From: Caryophanales bacterium UBA4682
GTDB lineage: Bacteria > Bacillota_I > Bacilli_A > RFN20 > CAG-288
Direction of reading: 5' to 3'
DNA: 64,000 nucleotides
Assembly (NCBI GenBank): GCA_002404995.1
Contig: DHKY01000002.1
Location: 40,166-104,165, forward strand
Under the pieces are notes generated by a model. That model was not told the DNA's origin. It saw nothing but the letters and a program-made list of their open reading frames with translations, and ran no database searches. The position numbers and the translations under genes are program-made. Positions 48,506 to 57,324 of the stretch are shown here, one piece after another (position 1 is the stretch's first letter; each line of letters starts with the position of its first letter).

Positions 48506-49976
48506 AGCACCTCCTAGTCAGTCGATCATAGTGTTCTAAATACAAATCAAAGCAATCCTTTTCCCATTTCTGGTTCAATGTCTTATCCCTAGCTCCTTTA
48601 TCGTTAAAAGCCTCTGTTAATCCATACTTTGATTGTACAAGATTGAAGTAACTTTCAATCGCATCATCAAAATGGTAGGTCTTAGAATAGCTCTCAGGAA
48701 CACTAGAATCCATTTGCTTTAAAGCAGACAAGAACAGGTTCTGTCCGTATTCGCTGATTCCTGTAGTTTCGCTAAGTTCCCAATTTGCAGAAAGATATTG
48801 ATAGTCGTAGGAATACGTCACATCCGGAAGAATTCCTTTTTTCTGGATACACCTGATTTTATCATCATCGTTTCCTTCGTCATACCTGGTCTCGTTTTCT
48901 CTTTCTGGGCCATAGACATAGGCAGAAGTATAACGGATGACTGATCCATCCGAATAACGGAGGAAGTTCTGGGCAATGCCCTTCCCATAGCTTTTAAAAC
49001 CATAGACCTTGGCATTAGCGCCTGCTCTCCTAGCAAGGATAAAAGTCTCGCTTGCACTCGCAGTCTCACCATCCTGGAGGATAGAATACTTCTTGAACTG
49101 ATAAACAGGATCCTTTGTCTGATAGACACTTGAGATGGTCTTGCCGTCTTTGTTCTTCCTTTCGTAAAGAAGGGTTCCCTTCTTTACGAAGAGAGATGCC
49201 CTTGCAGAAGCCTGGTCAAGATATCCGCCTCCGTTTCCGCGGAAATCAAGGACAAGATGCTCGATCTGGTTCTTGTAGGTTTCAAGCACAGCATTTAAAG
49301 CCGTAGTCGGATTTCCAAGCCTGGTGTTGATTTTGATTGTCCTTGTGTTTCCGTTTGAGCTTTTTGGAACATCTACAACATCGATCAGACGGGTGGAATA
49401 AGAAGATTTTGTCCTTTTTAAGCTGAATTCTTTCTGATTAGCATGGAGTCCTTGAAAGGTATACTCGGTGGAGGAATCGAGTTCATTCAAATAACTACGG
49501 ATTTCCGAGATAGTGTGTTCTTTGAATGTATAGGTAACAGGAGATGAAATCGAATATAGGACATCTCCCTTCCTAAGTCCCGCCTGTTGCGAGGCAGAAT
49601 CAACTTCGACTCCCCTGATATAGAGTCCTCCATCATAACTATGAGAAGAAAATCCGAACCCTTTTCCATCCGTGGATAGTCCCTGTTCATCCCTGTTTTT
49701 CGTATAGAAAGTATAGGGATCGTTCCTGGTCGATGCTGGGCCGTTGATAAGTCCAGCCAAGGCATCATCTTTCAGATAAGACTCTTCGTTTCCGTATAAC
49801 CACTCATCTTGAAGAAGATGATAACCAGCGATCAGCTTCTGCTCATCGCTTGATAACTTTGTTCGACTGAAATGTTCATAAACAGCAAAGCAGGAAGTTC
49901 CTAGACAGGCAACCGCTAAGACTGCAATCCAGATATTCTTCCAATCGCTTGTGCTTTTTTCTTTTTTGACTTGCAT
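48498..49976 (-). CDS. S41-family C-terminal processing peptidase
   Basis: 492 residues with an N-terminal membrane anchor (about residues 14-32). A PDZ domain lies around 90-160 (GLYIRGVEVDSASQQAGLRKGDVLYSI), then the S41 core with HLVLDFRGNGGGYLDQA, the nucleophile Ser in DGETASASE and the general-base Lys in GFKSYGKGIAQ. C-terminal extension of about 120 residues. Exported side serine protease that trims or degrades envelope proteins. SD GAAAGGAGG. Its end overlaps uvrB. Confidence 0.9.
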   Translation of the reverse strand: MQVKKEKSTSDWKNIWIAVLAVACLGTSCFAVYEHFSRTKLSSDEQKLIAGYHLLQDEWLYGNEESYLKDDALAGLINGPASTRNDPYTFYTKNRDEQGLSTDGKGFGFSSHSYDGGLYIRGVEVDSASQQAGLRKGDVLYSISSPVTYTFKEHTISEIRSYLNELDSSTEYTFQGLHANQKEFSLKRTKSSYSTRLIDVVDVPKSSNGNTRTIKINTRLGNPTTALNAVLETYKNQIEHLVLDFRGNGGGYLDQASARASLFVKKGTLLYERKNKDGKTISSVYQTKDPVYQFKKYSILQDGETASASETFILARRAGANAKVYGFKSYGKGIAQNFLRYSDGSVIRYTSAYVYGPERENETRYDEGNDDDKIRCIQKKGILPDVTYSYDYQYLSANWELSETTGISEYGQNLFLSALKQMDSSVPESYSKTYHFDDAIESYFNLVQSKYGLTEAFNDKGARDKTLNQKWEKDCFDLYLEHYDRLTRRCYD

Positions 49977-50110
49977 AACACTCTGGCCTCCTTTCGGAAA
50001 TCCTATTTCATTATTCTATCATGGAATGAACATTGCTATCCTTTCAGAGAAGGATAGGCAGTTAAGAATTCAGGATCGGATTAAAAGGAGTGAAAAAGAA
50101 GAAAGAAAAA

Positions 50111-50141
50111 AGACTGCTTAGAAGCATTGTGAAAGCAGTCT
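50111..50141 (-). terminator. Terminator of the hypothetical gene 50164-50715
   Basis: AGACTGCTT (50111-50119) / AAGCAGTCT stem; on the minus strand followed by TTTTTTC. Confidence 0.85.
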
Positions 50142-50163
50142 ATTAAGTGTTAGAGTTTCCTCT

Positions 50164-50715
50164 TTAATCCGTAACGTCTCCGACAACGTGGTATTCCTTG
50201 AATTTAAAATGGGAGACAACATCCTCAATCCTCTTGTTGGCTTTCCGGTTATCGCTTGGATGCTTAATCCAAATGGAGTGAGATGAGCCCCTCAACCTCT
50301 GGAAAAACATTGAAAACCCACCAGAAGTGAAGAGGTCATACTTCTTCCCGTATTCTTCGTTGTATTCAAAGACAAGATTCAGGGTAACTTGAAGGAATCC
50401 GTCTTCACCACCGTCCAACTGACGAATCAAGGTCAGATTCCTGACTTTGTTTTTTTCTAAGTCTTCAATACTTTGGATGGAATTCTCATCCCTGTCGCCC
50501 CTATCAGGTCCGGCATTCGCCTCAATCAGGATTTCATCTTCTCTGCTATAGACCGGAATCTTCGAGAAATCACGGAAGGCCTGAACAAGCTCTTCTGGCG
50601 TTTTCTTGTCACGACACATTTTTTCAAGCTTGGTCTGACATGCTTCCACATCCAGGGTTTCTTCCTGTTCTTGGTCTTTTTTGCTTTCTTCTTGTCTGTG
50701 CTGGTAAATTTCCAT
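50164..50715 (-). CDS. Hypothetical soluble protein
   Basis: 183 residues. Acidic, Gln/Glu/Lys-rich N-terminus, then a mixed alpha/beta body (FLQVTLNLVFEYNEEYGKKYDLF, SSHSIWIKHPSDNRKANKRIEDVV). No signal peptide, membrane helix or recognised family. It stands 43 bases after the DUF4143-type ATPase gene on the same strand and is followed by a terminator; it may share that transcript. Confidence 0.55.
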   Translation of the reverse strand: MEIYQHRQEESKKDQEQEETLDVEACQTKLEKMCRDKKTPEELVQAFRDFSKIPVYSREDEILIEANAGPDRGDRDENSIQSIEDLEKNKVRNLTLIRQLDGGEDGFLQVTLNLVFEYNEEYGKKYDLFTSGGFSMFFQRLRGSSHSIWIKHPSDNRKANKRIEDVVSHFKFKEYHVVGDVTD

Positions 50716-50758
50716 GAAAATAGTTTATCACAAGATAAAAAATATCACTATGAGATAG

Positions 50759-52051
50759 TTATTCAATCCGATTAGGATGTTCAAGGAAATCAAATAGATT
50801 CAGATGCAGGATTCCGTCTTCATCATAGAGTCCATTCCCCGAATATTTCGTAATAATAATCTTTTTAAAAGAATCTTTTATTTTCCTTAATGGCCGTTTT
50901 TCCTGATTCATCTTTTCCTCATCCGGCATCAGCAATGCCGATTGGATATAGACTTTTTCATTCCCTTTGTCTGCAACAAAGTCGATTTCATAGTCCTTTC
51001 TCTTCCCGTTTTCCATTCCAGATACTATTCCAACAGAGACCTGATAGCCGCGCCGAATCAGTTCATTGTAAATTATATTTTCCATGAAATGAGGCTCTTG
51101 ATCATCTCCGGTAAATCGAACCGCCGCGTTTCTTAAGCCCATGTCTTCAAAATAGTACTTGCAATTCGCTTGAATAAATCGCCGTCTTTTAATATCAAAG
51201 CGTTCTGCTTTCGATAATAGAAAAGAGTCTTCCCTATAGTCCAGATAGCGTTTAATCGTCGGGCAAGAGATATTCGTCTTTTCAGTAGAAAGAAAAGTAT
51301 CCGATATTTTTCGAGGATTAACCAAAGAACCAACAGAGGAAGCCCTGATTTTGGTTATATCAGAAATTGATGTATCAGATCGAAGACCATAGCGATCAAT
51401 AATATCTTTCCTATAAGTTATATTGAAAACTTCTTCCAGATATTTTCTCTTAGAAGGAATATCTGGAATGTTCAGGATTGCTGGAAGTCCTCCGTAAAGC
51501 CTATAAAGATTCCATAAGGAAAAATCATCCAAGTCAAGTGATACCCTGCCTTCCTTGAACTCAGCAAAAGACAAAGGGTGCATTCGAATCTGCCATCCCC
51601 GTCCTCTAAATTCAGTCGCAATGTCTTTGCTTAGCCTATTTGAATTGCTTCCAGTAACAATTATTTCAGCATCGTGGTATCCAAGAAACTGATTCAAAGA
51701 ATCGTAAAATGTAACTTCTTGGTCTGTAAGAAAAGGGTTTGGGCAATTCTTAGCAAATTGTATTTCATCAATAAGAAAATAATATGTCTTCCCATCCGAA
51801 TGATGTCTTTCATCAAAATAAGCTGCTAAAGATAGTGGATTACGATATTTGACATTCTTTGCTGAATCCAAGCTCATTTCAATAATATGATTCTCACTTA
51901 CGCCTTGATTCAATAGATAATCCTTAAAAAGATGAAAGACTAAAAAAGATTTTCCTGACCGTCTTGGACCAGTTACAATCTTCACCATGCCATTTCCGAG
52001 GGATGAAATCAATTGATTGAGATAATAATTTCTTTTAATATACATTTCCAA
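50759..52051 (-). CDS. AAA ATPase with DUF4143-type C-terminal domain
   Basis: 430 residues. Walker A GPRRSGKSFL near residue 30, Walker B YFLIDEIQF near 100, sensor-type VTGSNSNRLSKD near 140, then a winged-helix-like middle and a PD-(D/E)xK-like C-terminal part (YEIDFVADKGNEKVYIQSALLM). Such ATPases are frequent accessory genes in Firmicutes and Bacteroidetes with no settled function. A second one is at 60739-62091, and a small remnant of a close relative follows the flavodoxin gene at 52244-52286. Confidence 0.85.
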   Translation of the reverse strand: MEMYIKRNYYLNQLISSLGNGMVKIVTGPRRSGKSFLVFHLFKDYLLNQGVSENHIIEMSLDSAKNVKYRNPLSLAAYFDERHHSDGKTYYFLIDEIQFAKNCPNPFLTDQEVTFYDSLNQFLGYHDAEIIVTGSNSNRLSKDIATEFRGRGWQIRMHPLSFAEFKEGRVSLDLDDFSLWNLYRLYGGLPAILNIPDIPSKRKYLEEVFNITYRKDIIDRYGLRSDTSISDITKIRASSVGSLVNPRKISDTFLSTEKTNISCPTIKRYLDYREDSFLLSKAERFDIKRRRFIQANCKYYFEDMGLRNAAVRFTGDDQEPHFMENIIYNELIRRGYQVSVGIVSGMENGKRKDYEIDFVADKGNEKVYIQSALLMPDEEKMNQEKRPLRKIKDSFKKIIITKYSGNGLYDEDGILHLNLFDFLEHPNRIE

Positions 52052-52191
52052 CCTCCTATTTTCTTTTTTATATAGCTCAACATATTTTTAATACTAATTA
52101 TATATATTATAGCTTTTTATTTTCTTTTTTTGTATTCTCAACTATATACCTAAAGTGGAATTCCTCGGACAAGAAAAATAGGATAAGCAAA

Positions 52192-52221
52192 TAAAAGACT
52201 ACCTGGTAGCAACAGGTAGTC
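52192..52221 (-). terminator. Terminator of the flavodoxin operon
   Basis: GACTACCTG (52197-52205) / CAGGTAGTC (52213-52221) perfect stem; on the minus strand TTTTAT follows. Confidence 0.85.
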
Positions 52222-52243
52222 GGTTCTATCGATAGTTTCTTCT

Positions 52244-52286
52244 TTTGATTCGAGGATTAACCAAAGAACCAAATGTAACTTCCGAA
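52244..52286 (-). pseudogene. Remnant of a DUF4143-type ATPase gene
   Basis: Bases 52249-52272 are identical over 24 positions to 51310-51333 inside the ATPase gene and in the same coding sense (FGSLVNPR versus VGSLVNPR). The rest of the gene is gone. It lies immediately after the flavodoxin stop, so a past insertion or recombination point is likely. Confidence 0.6.
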
Positions 52287-52760
52287 TCAACAGATTTGGT
52301 GAATCCAGTTTTGGATATCTTCCCTACTTGTCTTTAGTTCTTTCCCATCAAACCGGATAGAAATTTCCCCTTTGATTTCACAACCCTTCAATAGCTTACG
52401 AAAGTCTTTCCTAGTATGTCCAAGCCATCCACCATTTGTTGCAAAAAGATAGACATTCTTTCCGAAGAGATTCTGTTCTTTAAGAAAGGAATGCCTAGCA
52501 GGTGCAAAAGTATACCACCAGACCGGCGTTCCTAGAATAACTGTATCATACTCATCTAAATCTGCTTTCAGTGGCTTGATTTCAGGGCAGAAGCCTTTTT
52601 CAACTTCATCCTGTCCCTGTTGAACAATATCATCATAGCTTCCCTCGTAAGAAAATCTAGTTTCAATCTTTTCGATATCTGCATCAGTTGCCTTTTGGAT
52701 TTCCTTAGCAATATTTTCCGTATTCCCTCCAAGAGAATAATAAACAATGATTGCTTTCAC
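52287..52760 (-). CDS. Flavodoxin
   Basis: 157 residues. FMN-binding start IVYYSLGGNTENIAKEI, then LGTPVWWYTFAPARHSFL and FATNGGWLGHT for the two flavin loops. Low-potential electron carrier or NADPH-dependent flavodoxin-like reductase. Last of three codirectional genes (cupin, aldo-keto reductase, flavodoxin) under the MerR-type promoter, 12 bases after the reductase gene. Confidence 0.9.
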   Translation of the reverse strand: MKAIIVYYSLGGNTENIAKEIQKATDADIEKIETRFSYEGSYDDIVQQGQDEVEKGFCPEIKPLKADLDEYDTVILGTPVWWYTFAPARHSFLKEQNLFGKNVYLFATNGGWLGHTRKDFRKLLKGCEIKGEISIRFDGKELKTSREDIQNWIHQIC

Positions 52761-52772
52761 AAAATCATCCTC

Positions 52773-53642
52773 CTATGCGCGGTTCTTATCACCGAAAACA
52801 GGGAAATAGCCAAACTCACCATATCCGGTGAAATCCTTCCACTGCTTCAGCTTCATCCTGTCTTCCTCTGAAATAGCAAAGTCAACATCCCTGTTGTCTT
52901 TCCTATGTTCAATAGTCGAACTCTTTGGAAGAGCGATTGCACCAAGCTGTAAGACATAACGAATGCAAAGCTTAGCAGGAGACACCTTATATTTCTCAGC
53001 CATCTTAACAATCCTCTCATCCTTCAAGGCTTCCCCATGAGCAATCGGAGAATAAGCTTCCACTAAAATATTGTTTTTCTTACAGAAATCAATCAAAGAA
53101 GAATTCGTGTTTCCGATGTGCAGGATAATCTGATTGACCATCGGCTTGATTCGGCAGTTAAAGATAATATTTTCAAGGTCATCGACAAGGAAGTTCGACA
53201 CACCGATTACACGTACTTTTCCTTCAAGATAAGCGTCTTCCAAGGCACGCCAGACTTCCTGGTTTTCCTGGAAGTATCTTTTTTCGCCGCGAAACTCCTT
53301 CCAGGGCTGCGGAGCATGAATAATAATCTGATCAAGATAACTCAGGCCAAGTTTCTTCCGGCTTTCATCAATCGAGGCTTTCGCCTCTTCATAGGTCTTA
53401 TATTCGGCTCTTACTTTTGAAGCAACAAACAGTTTTTTTCTATCTACACCTGATGCTTTGATTCCTTCACCGACCCCTTTTTCATTTTCATAAGCCTGTG
53501 CCGTATCAATCCTCTTATAGCCAAGAAGAATGGCATTTTTCACGCAATCCTTTGCTTTATCATCTGGAATCCTCCAGGTTCCAAAGCCAAGCTTTGGAAC
53601 CATAACATCCTTTCCGGCTTTATAAGTTTCATCAATAATCAT
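52773..53642 (-). CDS. Aldo/keto reductase
   Basis: 289 residues, (beta/alpha)8 NADPH oxidoreductase. Catalytic tetrad visible: Asp and Tyr in RIDTAQAYENEKGVGEGI, Lys in FVASKVRAE, His in IIIHAPQPW. Also GVSNFLVDDLENI and the cofactor segment LPKSSTIEHRKDN near the C-terminus. Reduces aldehydes or ketones; the substrate is unknown. 14 bases after the cupin gene. Confidence 0.92.
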   Translation of the reverse strand: MIIDETYKAGKDVMVPKLGFGTWRIPDDKAKDCVKNAILLGYKRIDTAQAYENEKGVGEGIKASGVDRKKLFVASKVRAEYKTYEEAKASIDESRKKLGLSYLDQIIIHAPQPWKEFRGEKRYFQENQEVWRALEDAYLEGKVRVIGVSNFLVDDLENIIFNCRIKPMVNQIILHIGNTNSSLIDFCKKNNILVEAYSPIAHGEALKDERIVKMAEKYKVSPAKLCIRYVLQLGAIALPKSSTIEHRKDNRDVDFAISEEDRMKLKQWKDFTGYGEFGYFPVFGDKNRA

Positions 53643-53656
53643 TCTTTATTCCCCCT

Positions 53657-54088
53657 TTAAAGAGCGTTGTACTCCTTATCCGAAACAGGTTCACACCATT
53701 CAGTGAAACAGTTCTCCCCTGGAATCTCAATAGCAATATGACTGAAATAGCTGTCTTTCTTTGCACCGTGGAAGTGTTTCACATTGGCAGGAATATACAT
53801 CACCCTACCTTCTTTTAAGCTGACCGCCTCTTTACCATATTCCTTATACCAGCCTTCTCCGGCTGTGCAGATCAGCAGCTGTCCTCCTCCCTTTGTAGAA
53901 TGATGGATGTGATAAAAGTTCCGGCATCCTGGTTCAAATGTGACATTGCTGGCATGGATAGAGGCATCCTTACTTGTCAGTGCTTTTAAAAAGGAGCTAC
54001 CAGTAAAATACCTGCTATAAGCAGCATTGGGTTCTCCGACACCGAATTTATCGGCTTTCAGAAATTCTTCCTTATCCCTGATTTTCAT
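53657..54088 (-). CDS. Cupin-domain protein
   Basis: 143 residues, single cupin. Motif 1 GCRNFYHIHHSTKGGGQLLICTAGEG gives two or three metal-binding His, motif 2 is GRVMYIPANVKHFHGAK. Resembles the cupins often found with aldo-keto reductases and flavodoxins under MerR control. SD TTAGGAGG before ATG 54088. First gene of the operon. Confidence 0.88.
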   Translation of the reverse strand: MKIRDKEEFLKADKFGVGEPNAAYSRYFTGSSFLKALTSKDASIHASNVTFEPGCRNFYHIHHSTKGGGQLLICTAGEGWYKEYGKEAVSLKEGRVMYIPANVKHFHGAKKDSYFSHIAIEIPGENCFTEWCEPVSDKEYNAL

Positions 54089-54127
54089 TTTCTTGTCCTC
54101 CTAACCTCTAGACTTCAAATCTTCTGT

Positions 54128-54158
54128 ATGGTACAACTTAAAGTGAACTTTAAGTCAA
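54128..54158 (-). promoter_or_regulatory. MerR-type promoter and operator
   Basis: Minus strand: -35 TTGACT (complement of 54153-54158), a 19-base spacer, -10 TACCAT (complement of 54128-54133). A palindrome CTTAAAGT-GA-ACTTTAAG (54137-54154) fills the spacer. An overlong 19-bp spacer with a centred palindrome is the hallmark of MerR-activated promoters. Confidence 0.85.
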
Positions 54159-54187
54159 TAGTATTTTTCAAGAGAAAGGAAAAGAAT

Positions 54188-54643
54188 ATGAACTATACCA
54201 TCGGACAAAGGGCAGAGAGGATCGGTGTGCCCGCCTCAACCCTACGCTATTACGATAAAGAAGGGCTTCTTCCTTTCGTCAGTCGGACAGATGGCGGAAT
54301 CCGTATTTTCAAGGACTCCGATATCGAATGGCTGCAGGTCATCGGATGCAGGAAAAAAGCAGGAAGGTCGATTGAAGATATCCGGAAGTATATTCAGCTA
54401 GCACTTAAAGGAGATGACACGATAGACCTCCGTCTTGCCTTATTCAAGCACCAAAAGGAAGTCCTGGAAAAGCAGAGGGAAGAACTGCAGCACACAAGGG
54501 AAAGGATCGAATACAAATGCTGGTTCTATGAAACCGCAGAAAAAGCCGGAACAATCGAGGTTCCTAAGAACAGGAAAGAAAAAGAAGTTCCTGCACGTTT
54601 CCGGAAGATCCGTAAGGAACTTAAAACCTCTAGAAAACAATAG
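54188..54643 (+). CDS. MerR-family transcriptional regulator
   Basis: 151 residues from ATG 54188 (SD GAAAGGAAAAG; the upstream frame start lies in the operator). N-terminal winged helix with IGQRAERIGVPASTLRYYDKEGLLP (Arg coded by CGC), then GIRIFKDSDIEWLQVI. A coiled-coil helix runs from about residue 75 to 115. No conserved effector Cys set in the C-terminus. Divergent from the cupin-reductase-flavodoxin operon that it likely controls, together with itself. Confidence 0.9.
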   Translation: MNYTIGQRAERIGVPASTLRYYDKEGLLPFVSRTDGGIRIFKDSDIEWLQVIGCRKKAGRSIEDIRKYIQLALKGDDTIDLRLALFKHQKEVLEKQREELQHTRERIEYKCWFYETAEKAGTIEVPKNRKEKEVPARFRKIRKELKTSRKQ

Positions 54644-54707
54644 AAGTGTAATTATTCTCCACTTAAAAAGGATATAACTATAATAGAAAGGCTTTCGGAG
54701 GCGGATT

Positions 54708-55004
54708 ATGAGCGTAAACGATTCAACAAAGAGAAGACAGAATCTAAAACCCGGAGACTACGGACACCTTTCCGATCTAAGAAAAGGGCAGGTCGCCAAG
54801 GTTTTAGACTTTCATAATGATAATGCAGCTCTGAAACGTCATCTTCTGGATATGGGCATCACCCGTGGGGTGATTGTCAAGGTCAAGAAAGTGGCCCCGT
54901 TTGGTAACCCCGTAGATCTTGAACTCCGCGGATACGAGCTTGCCATGCGAATCGAAGATTTGAAAAATATTGATATTGTCGTACTGGAGAATGAACATGA
55001 GTGA
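54708..55004 (+). CDS. feoA: Ferrous iron transport protein A
   Basis: 98 residues, SH3-like FeoA domain (LRKGQVAKVLDFHNDNAALKRHLLDMGITRGVIVKVKKVAPFGNPVDLELRGYELAMR). SD GGAGGCGG before ATG 54708. Its TGA overlaps the feoB start (ATGAGTGA), which also shows that TGA is a stop in this genome. Confidence 0.93.
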   Translation: MSVNDSTKRRQNLKPGDYGHLSDLRKGQVAKVLDFHNDNAALKRHLLDMGITRGVIVKVKKVAPFGNPVDLELRGYELAMRIEDLKNIDIVVLENEHE

Positions 55005-57120
55005 CACGATGTTAATCGGATTGGTAGGCAATCAGAACGCAGGAAAGACGACTCTTTTCAATGCGCTCACAGGTCAGAATGCAACTATCGGAAACTGGCC
55101 GGGTGTTACGATTGAAAGACGCGAAGGAATTATCCAAGCCGGGAAAGACAAGAGCAGGAAGCTAGTCGATACTCCTGGTGTTTATTCTCTCTCCCCCTAT
55201 ACAAGTGAAGAGAAAGTCACCCGTTCTTTCTGTCTGGAAGGAAATCCGGATTTAATCATCAATATTGTGGATGCCACCTCGATGGAGCGTTCCTTATATC
55301 TGACAACCCAGTTAAGGGAGCTTGACTGCGATGTCATCATAGCTAGGAACAGGGCCGATATCCTAGAAAAGAAAGGAATCACCATCGACTTTAAGAAGCT
55401 GGAAGAGGAACTTGGTGTATCCGTCGTCCGTATTTCGGCAAAAACAGGAGAAGGCATTCCGGACCTTATCCGAATCATTCAGGAAAAGAAATACCGGAAG
55501 AATCCGAGAAAGAAAATCTATGCTCCGGATGTGCAGAAAGAAATCGATCATCTAGAAGGAGATCTGACAAACGAGCTAGAAGAATCGAAGAACACCCGTT
55601 TCGGAGCTGTGAAACTCTTTGAACGGGATCCTTATTACAAAGCTTTGGACAATTCCTCAACGAGAGAGGAAATCTCCGCCTTAGAGAAAAAGTATGACAG
55701 GGATAGTGAGCAGATTATCGCGGATCAACGATATCAGTTCGTCACAACAGTCAAAAAAGATTGCTGTATTCAGAAGATAATGCCAGAATCCATCACAGAC
55801 AAACTTGATAAAGTTGTCTTGAATCGTTTCCTTGCTCTTCCTATCTTCCTTGTCGTTATCGGACTCAGGTACTTTATCTCTGTCGGTTTCGTCGGTTCGC
55901 TGACAAGTGACTTCATTGATGCTTTATTCAATGGTTCCGAGACGATTAATGTCTTTTTCCACGAGGTTCCTTTCTCAATCAGGGGACTTGGTCCTCTTTT
56001 AGGAGAAGCCATTGAGAATGCCGGGGGATCCGTCTGGGCATCAGATTTGCTCGCCAACGGAATCATCGGTGGCATCTCGACCGTTCTTTCCTTTGTCCCT
56101 CAGCTCGTCAGGCTCTTTATCTGCTTATCGCTACTAGAAGCAAGCGGATATAGGTCCCGCATCGCGTTCTTCTTGGATGAAATCTTCAAAAAGTTCGGTC
56201 TTTCCGGAAAGTCCATCATTCCTTTCATTGTCGGAACCGGATGCTCGGTTCCCGGAATCAGGACTGCTAGAACCGTGGAAGATCCGAAAGAAAAAGAAAG
56301 GACTGCTAGGCTAGTTCCTTTTGTCCCCTGCAATGCAAAACTCCCCATCAGGTCTCTTTTAGCCTCTGTCATCTTCCCTAAAGCAGGCTGGATGATTTCC
56401 TTTATCTGCTATCTCTTCTCGATACTTATTATCCTCGTCGTTGCCCTGATTCTGAAGAAGGCCTTCTATAAGAAGAGCGGAGATACTTTCATCTCCGAGC
56501 TTCCAGAATACAAGATGCCAAACGCCTACTATGTCTATCGGGATGCCAGAGATAAGACATTAGACTTCCTTAACCGTGCCGGTACCACGATCTTCATCTG
56601 CACCTTCCTAGTCTGGCTTCTCACCCGCTACACCTTCACCTTTAAATATGTCGGCCCAGTCGGAAGCTTTGAGAACATCGATACAAGGGATGTCGGCTCT
56701 TCCAGGTTAGCCACCATCGGAAAAGGACTTGCCTACCTTTTCATTCCAGCCTTCGGAGGTCATTACTCCTGGGGACTTACCGTCTCCGCAAGGCAGGGAC
56801 TAATTGCAAAGGAACAAGTCGTCTCCTCCCTTTCCGTCATCGCCGGAGGTGGAAACAATATCCTGTCCTCCACTTCGCCTTTTGCTTTCTTAGCAACCGG
56901 AGATGCCAACGGAGTCCTGACCGCATTCTCCTTCCTCTGCTTCAACCTGTTCTCGATTCCCTGTGTCTCTGCCGTCAGTGCCTTAAAGCGGGAGCTTCAA
57001 TCCTATAAGAAGCTCTTTGCTGCCATGGGCAGGGAACTGTTGATTTCCTATACGATATCCACCATCATCGGAACCATCGCCTGGGCATGTAACGGATTTA
57101 ATGGAGTAATCGGATTATGA
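54997..57120 (+). CDS. feoB: Ferrous iron transport protein B
   Basis: 707 residues. GTPase: G1 GNQNAGKTT, G2/G3 region GNWPGVTIERREG and DTPGVYSL, and the G4 motif written N-(AGG)-AD at 55348-55353, i.e. NMAD as expected for NxxD with Met. Gate segment GCSVPGI-(M)-TARTVED and SGY-(M)-SRIAF follow the family once AGG is Met. About eight membrane helices. Imports Fe(II). The start is the ATG at 54997, not the frame start 27 bases upstream inside feoA. Ends with ATGA overlap to the next small gene. Confidence 0.96.
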   Translation: MSDTMLIGLVGNQNAGKTTLFNALTGQNATIGNWPGVTIERREGIIQAGKDKSRKLVDTPGVYSLSPYTSEEKVTRSFCLEGNPDLIINIVDATSMERSLYLTTQLRELDCDVIIARNRADILEKKGITIDFKKLEEELGVSVVRISAKTGEGIPDLIRIIQEKKYRKNPRKKIYAPDVQKEIDHLEGDLTNELEESKNTRFGAVKLFERDPYYKALDNSSTREEISALEKKYDRDSEQIIADQRYQFVTTVKKDCCIQKIMPESITDKLDKVVLNRFLALPIFLVVIGLRYFISVGFVGSLTSDFIDALFNGSETINVFFHEVPFSIRGLGPLLGEAIENAGGSVWASDLLANGIIGGISTVLSFVPQLVRLFICLSLLEASGYRSRIAFFLDEIFKKFGLSGKSIIPFIVGTGCSVPGIRTARTVEDPKEKERTARLVPFVPCNAKLPIRSLLASVIFPKAGWMISFICYLFSILIILVVALILKKAFYKKSGDTFISELPEYKMPNAYYVYRDARDKTLDFLNRAGTTIFICTFLVWLLTRYTFTFKYVGPVGSFENIDTRDVGSSRLATIGKGLAYLFIPAFGGHYSWGLTVSARQGLIAKEQVVSSLSVIAGGGNNILSSTSPFAFLATGDANGVLTAFSFLCFNLFSIPCVSAVSALKRELQSYKKLFAAMGRELLISYTISTIIGTIAWACNGFNGVIGL

Positions 57121-57296
57121 ATTGGATTGATTTTACTGTCTGCCTCTTTGTCGCTATTGCCCTTCTTGGTGTTCTCTTCTATAAGCTCTACCCCGTCATT
57201 TTTAAAAATAAGAAGCACCTCTCGAGACGTTCCAAAGAGAGGATCAAAGACTACTACAAGCAGAAGAAAAAAGACGAACAGAAAAAGGGGGAGTAG
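57117..57296 (+). CDS. Small FeoB-associated membrane protein
   Basis: 59 residues from an ATG overlapping the feoB stop (ATGA). One membrane helix (WIDFTVCLFVAIALLGVLFY) followed by a highly basic tail rich in Lys and Gln. Small membrane proteins after feoB are common in Firmicutes. Ends on the left arm of the terminator. Confidence 0.7.
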   Translation: MNWIDFTVCLFVAIALLGVLFYKLYPVIFKNKKHLSRRSKERIKDYYKQKKKDEQKKGE

Positions 57297-57310
57297 CTCC
57301 CCCTTTTTTT
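57286..57310 (+). terminator. feo operon terminator
   Basis: GGGGGAG / CTCCCCC stem with loop TAG (the stop codon of the small gene) followed by TTTTTTT. Confidence 0.95.
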
Positions 57311-57324
57311 CTGTTGGATGAATT

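Noticed and set aside
54997..57120. TGA as tryptophan (Mollicutes code 4)
   Set aside because: TGA ends feoA and feoB at natural protein ends with ATGA-type overlaps, and Trp positions use TGG.
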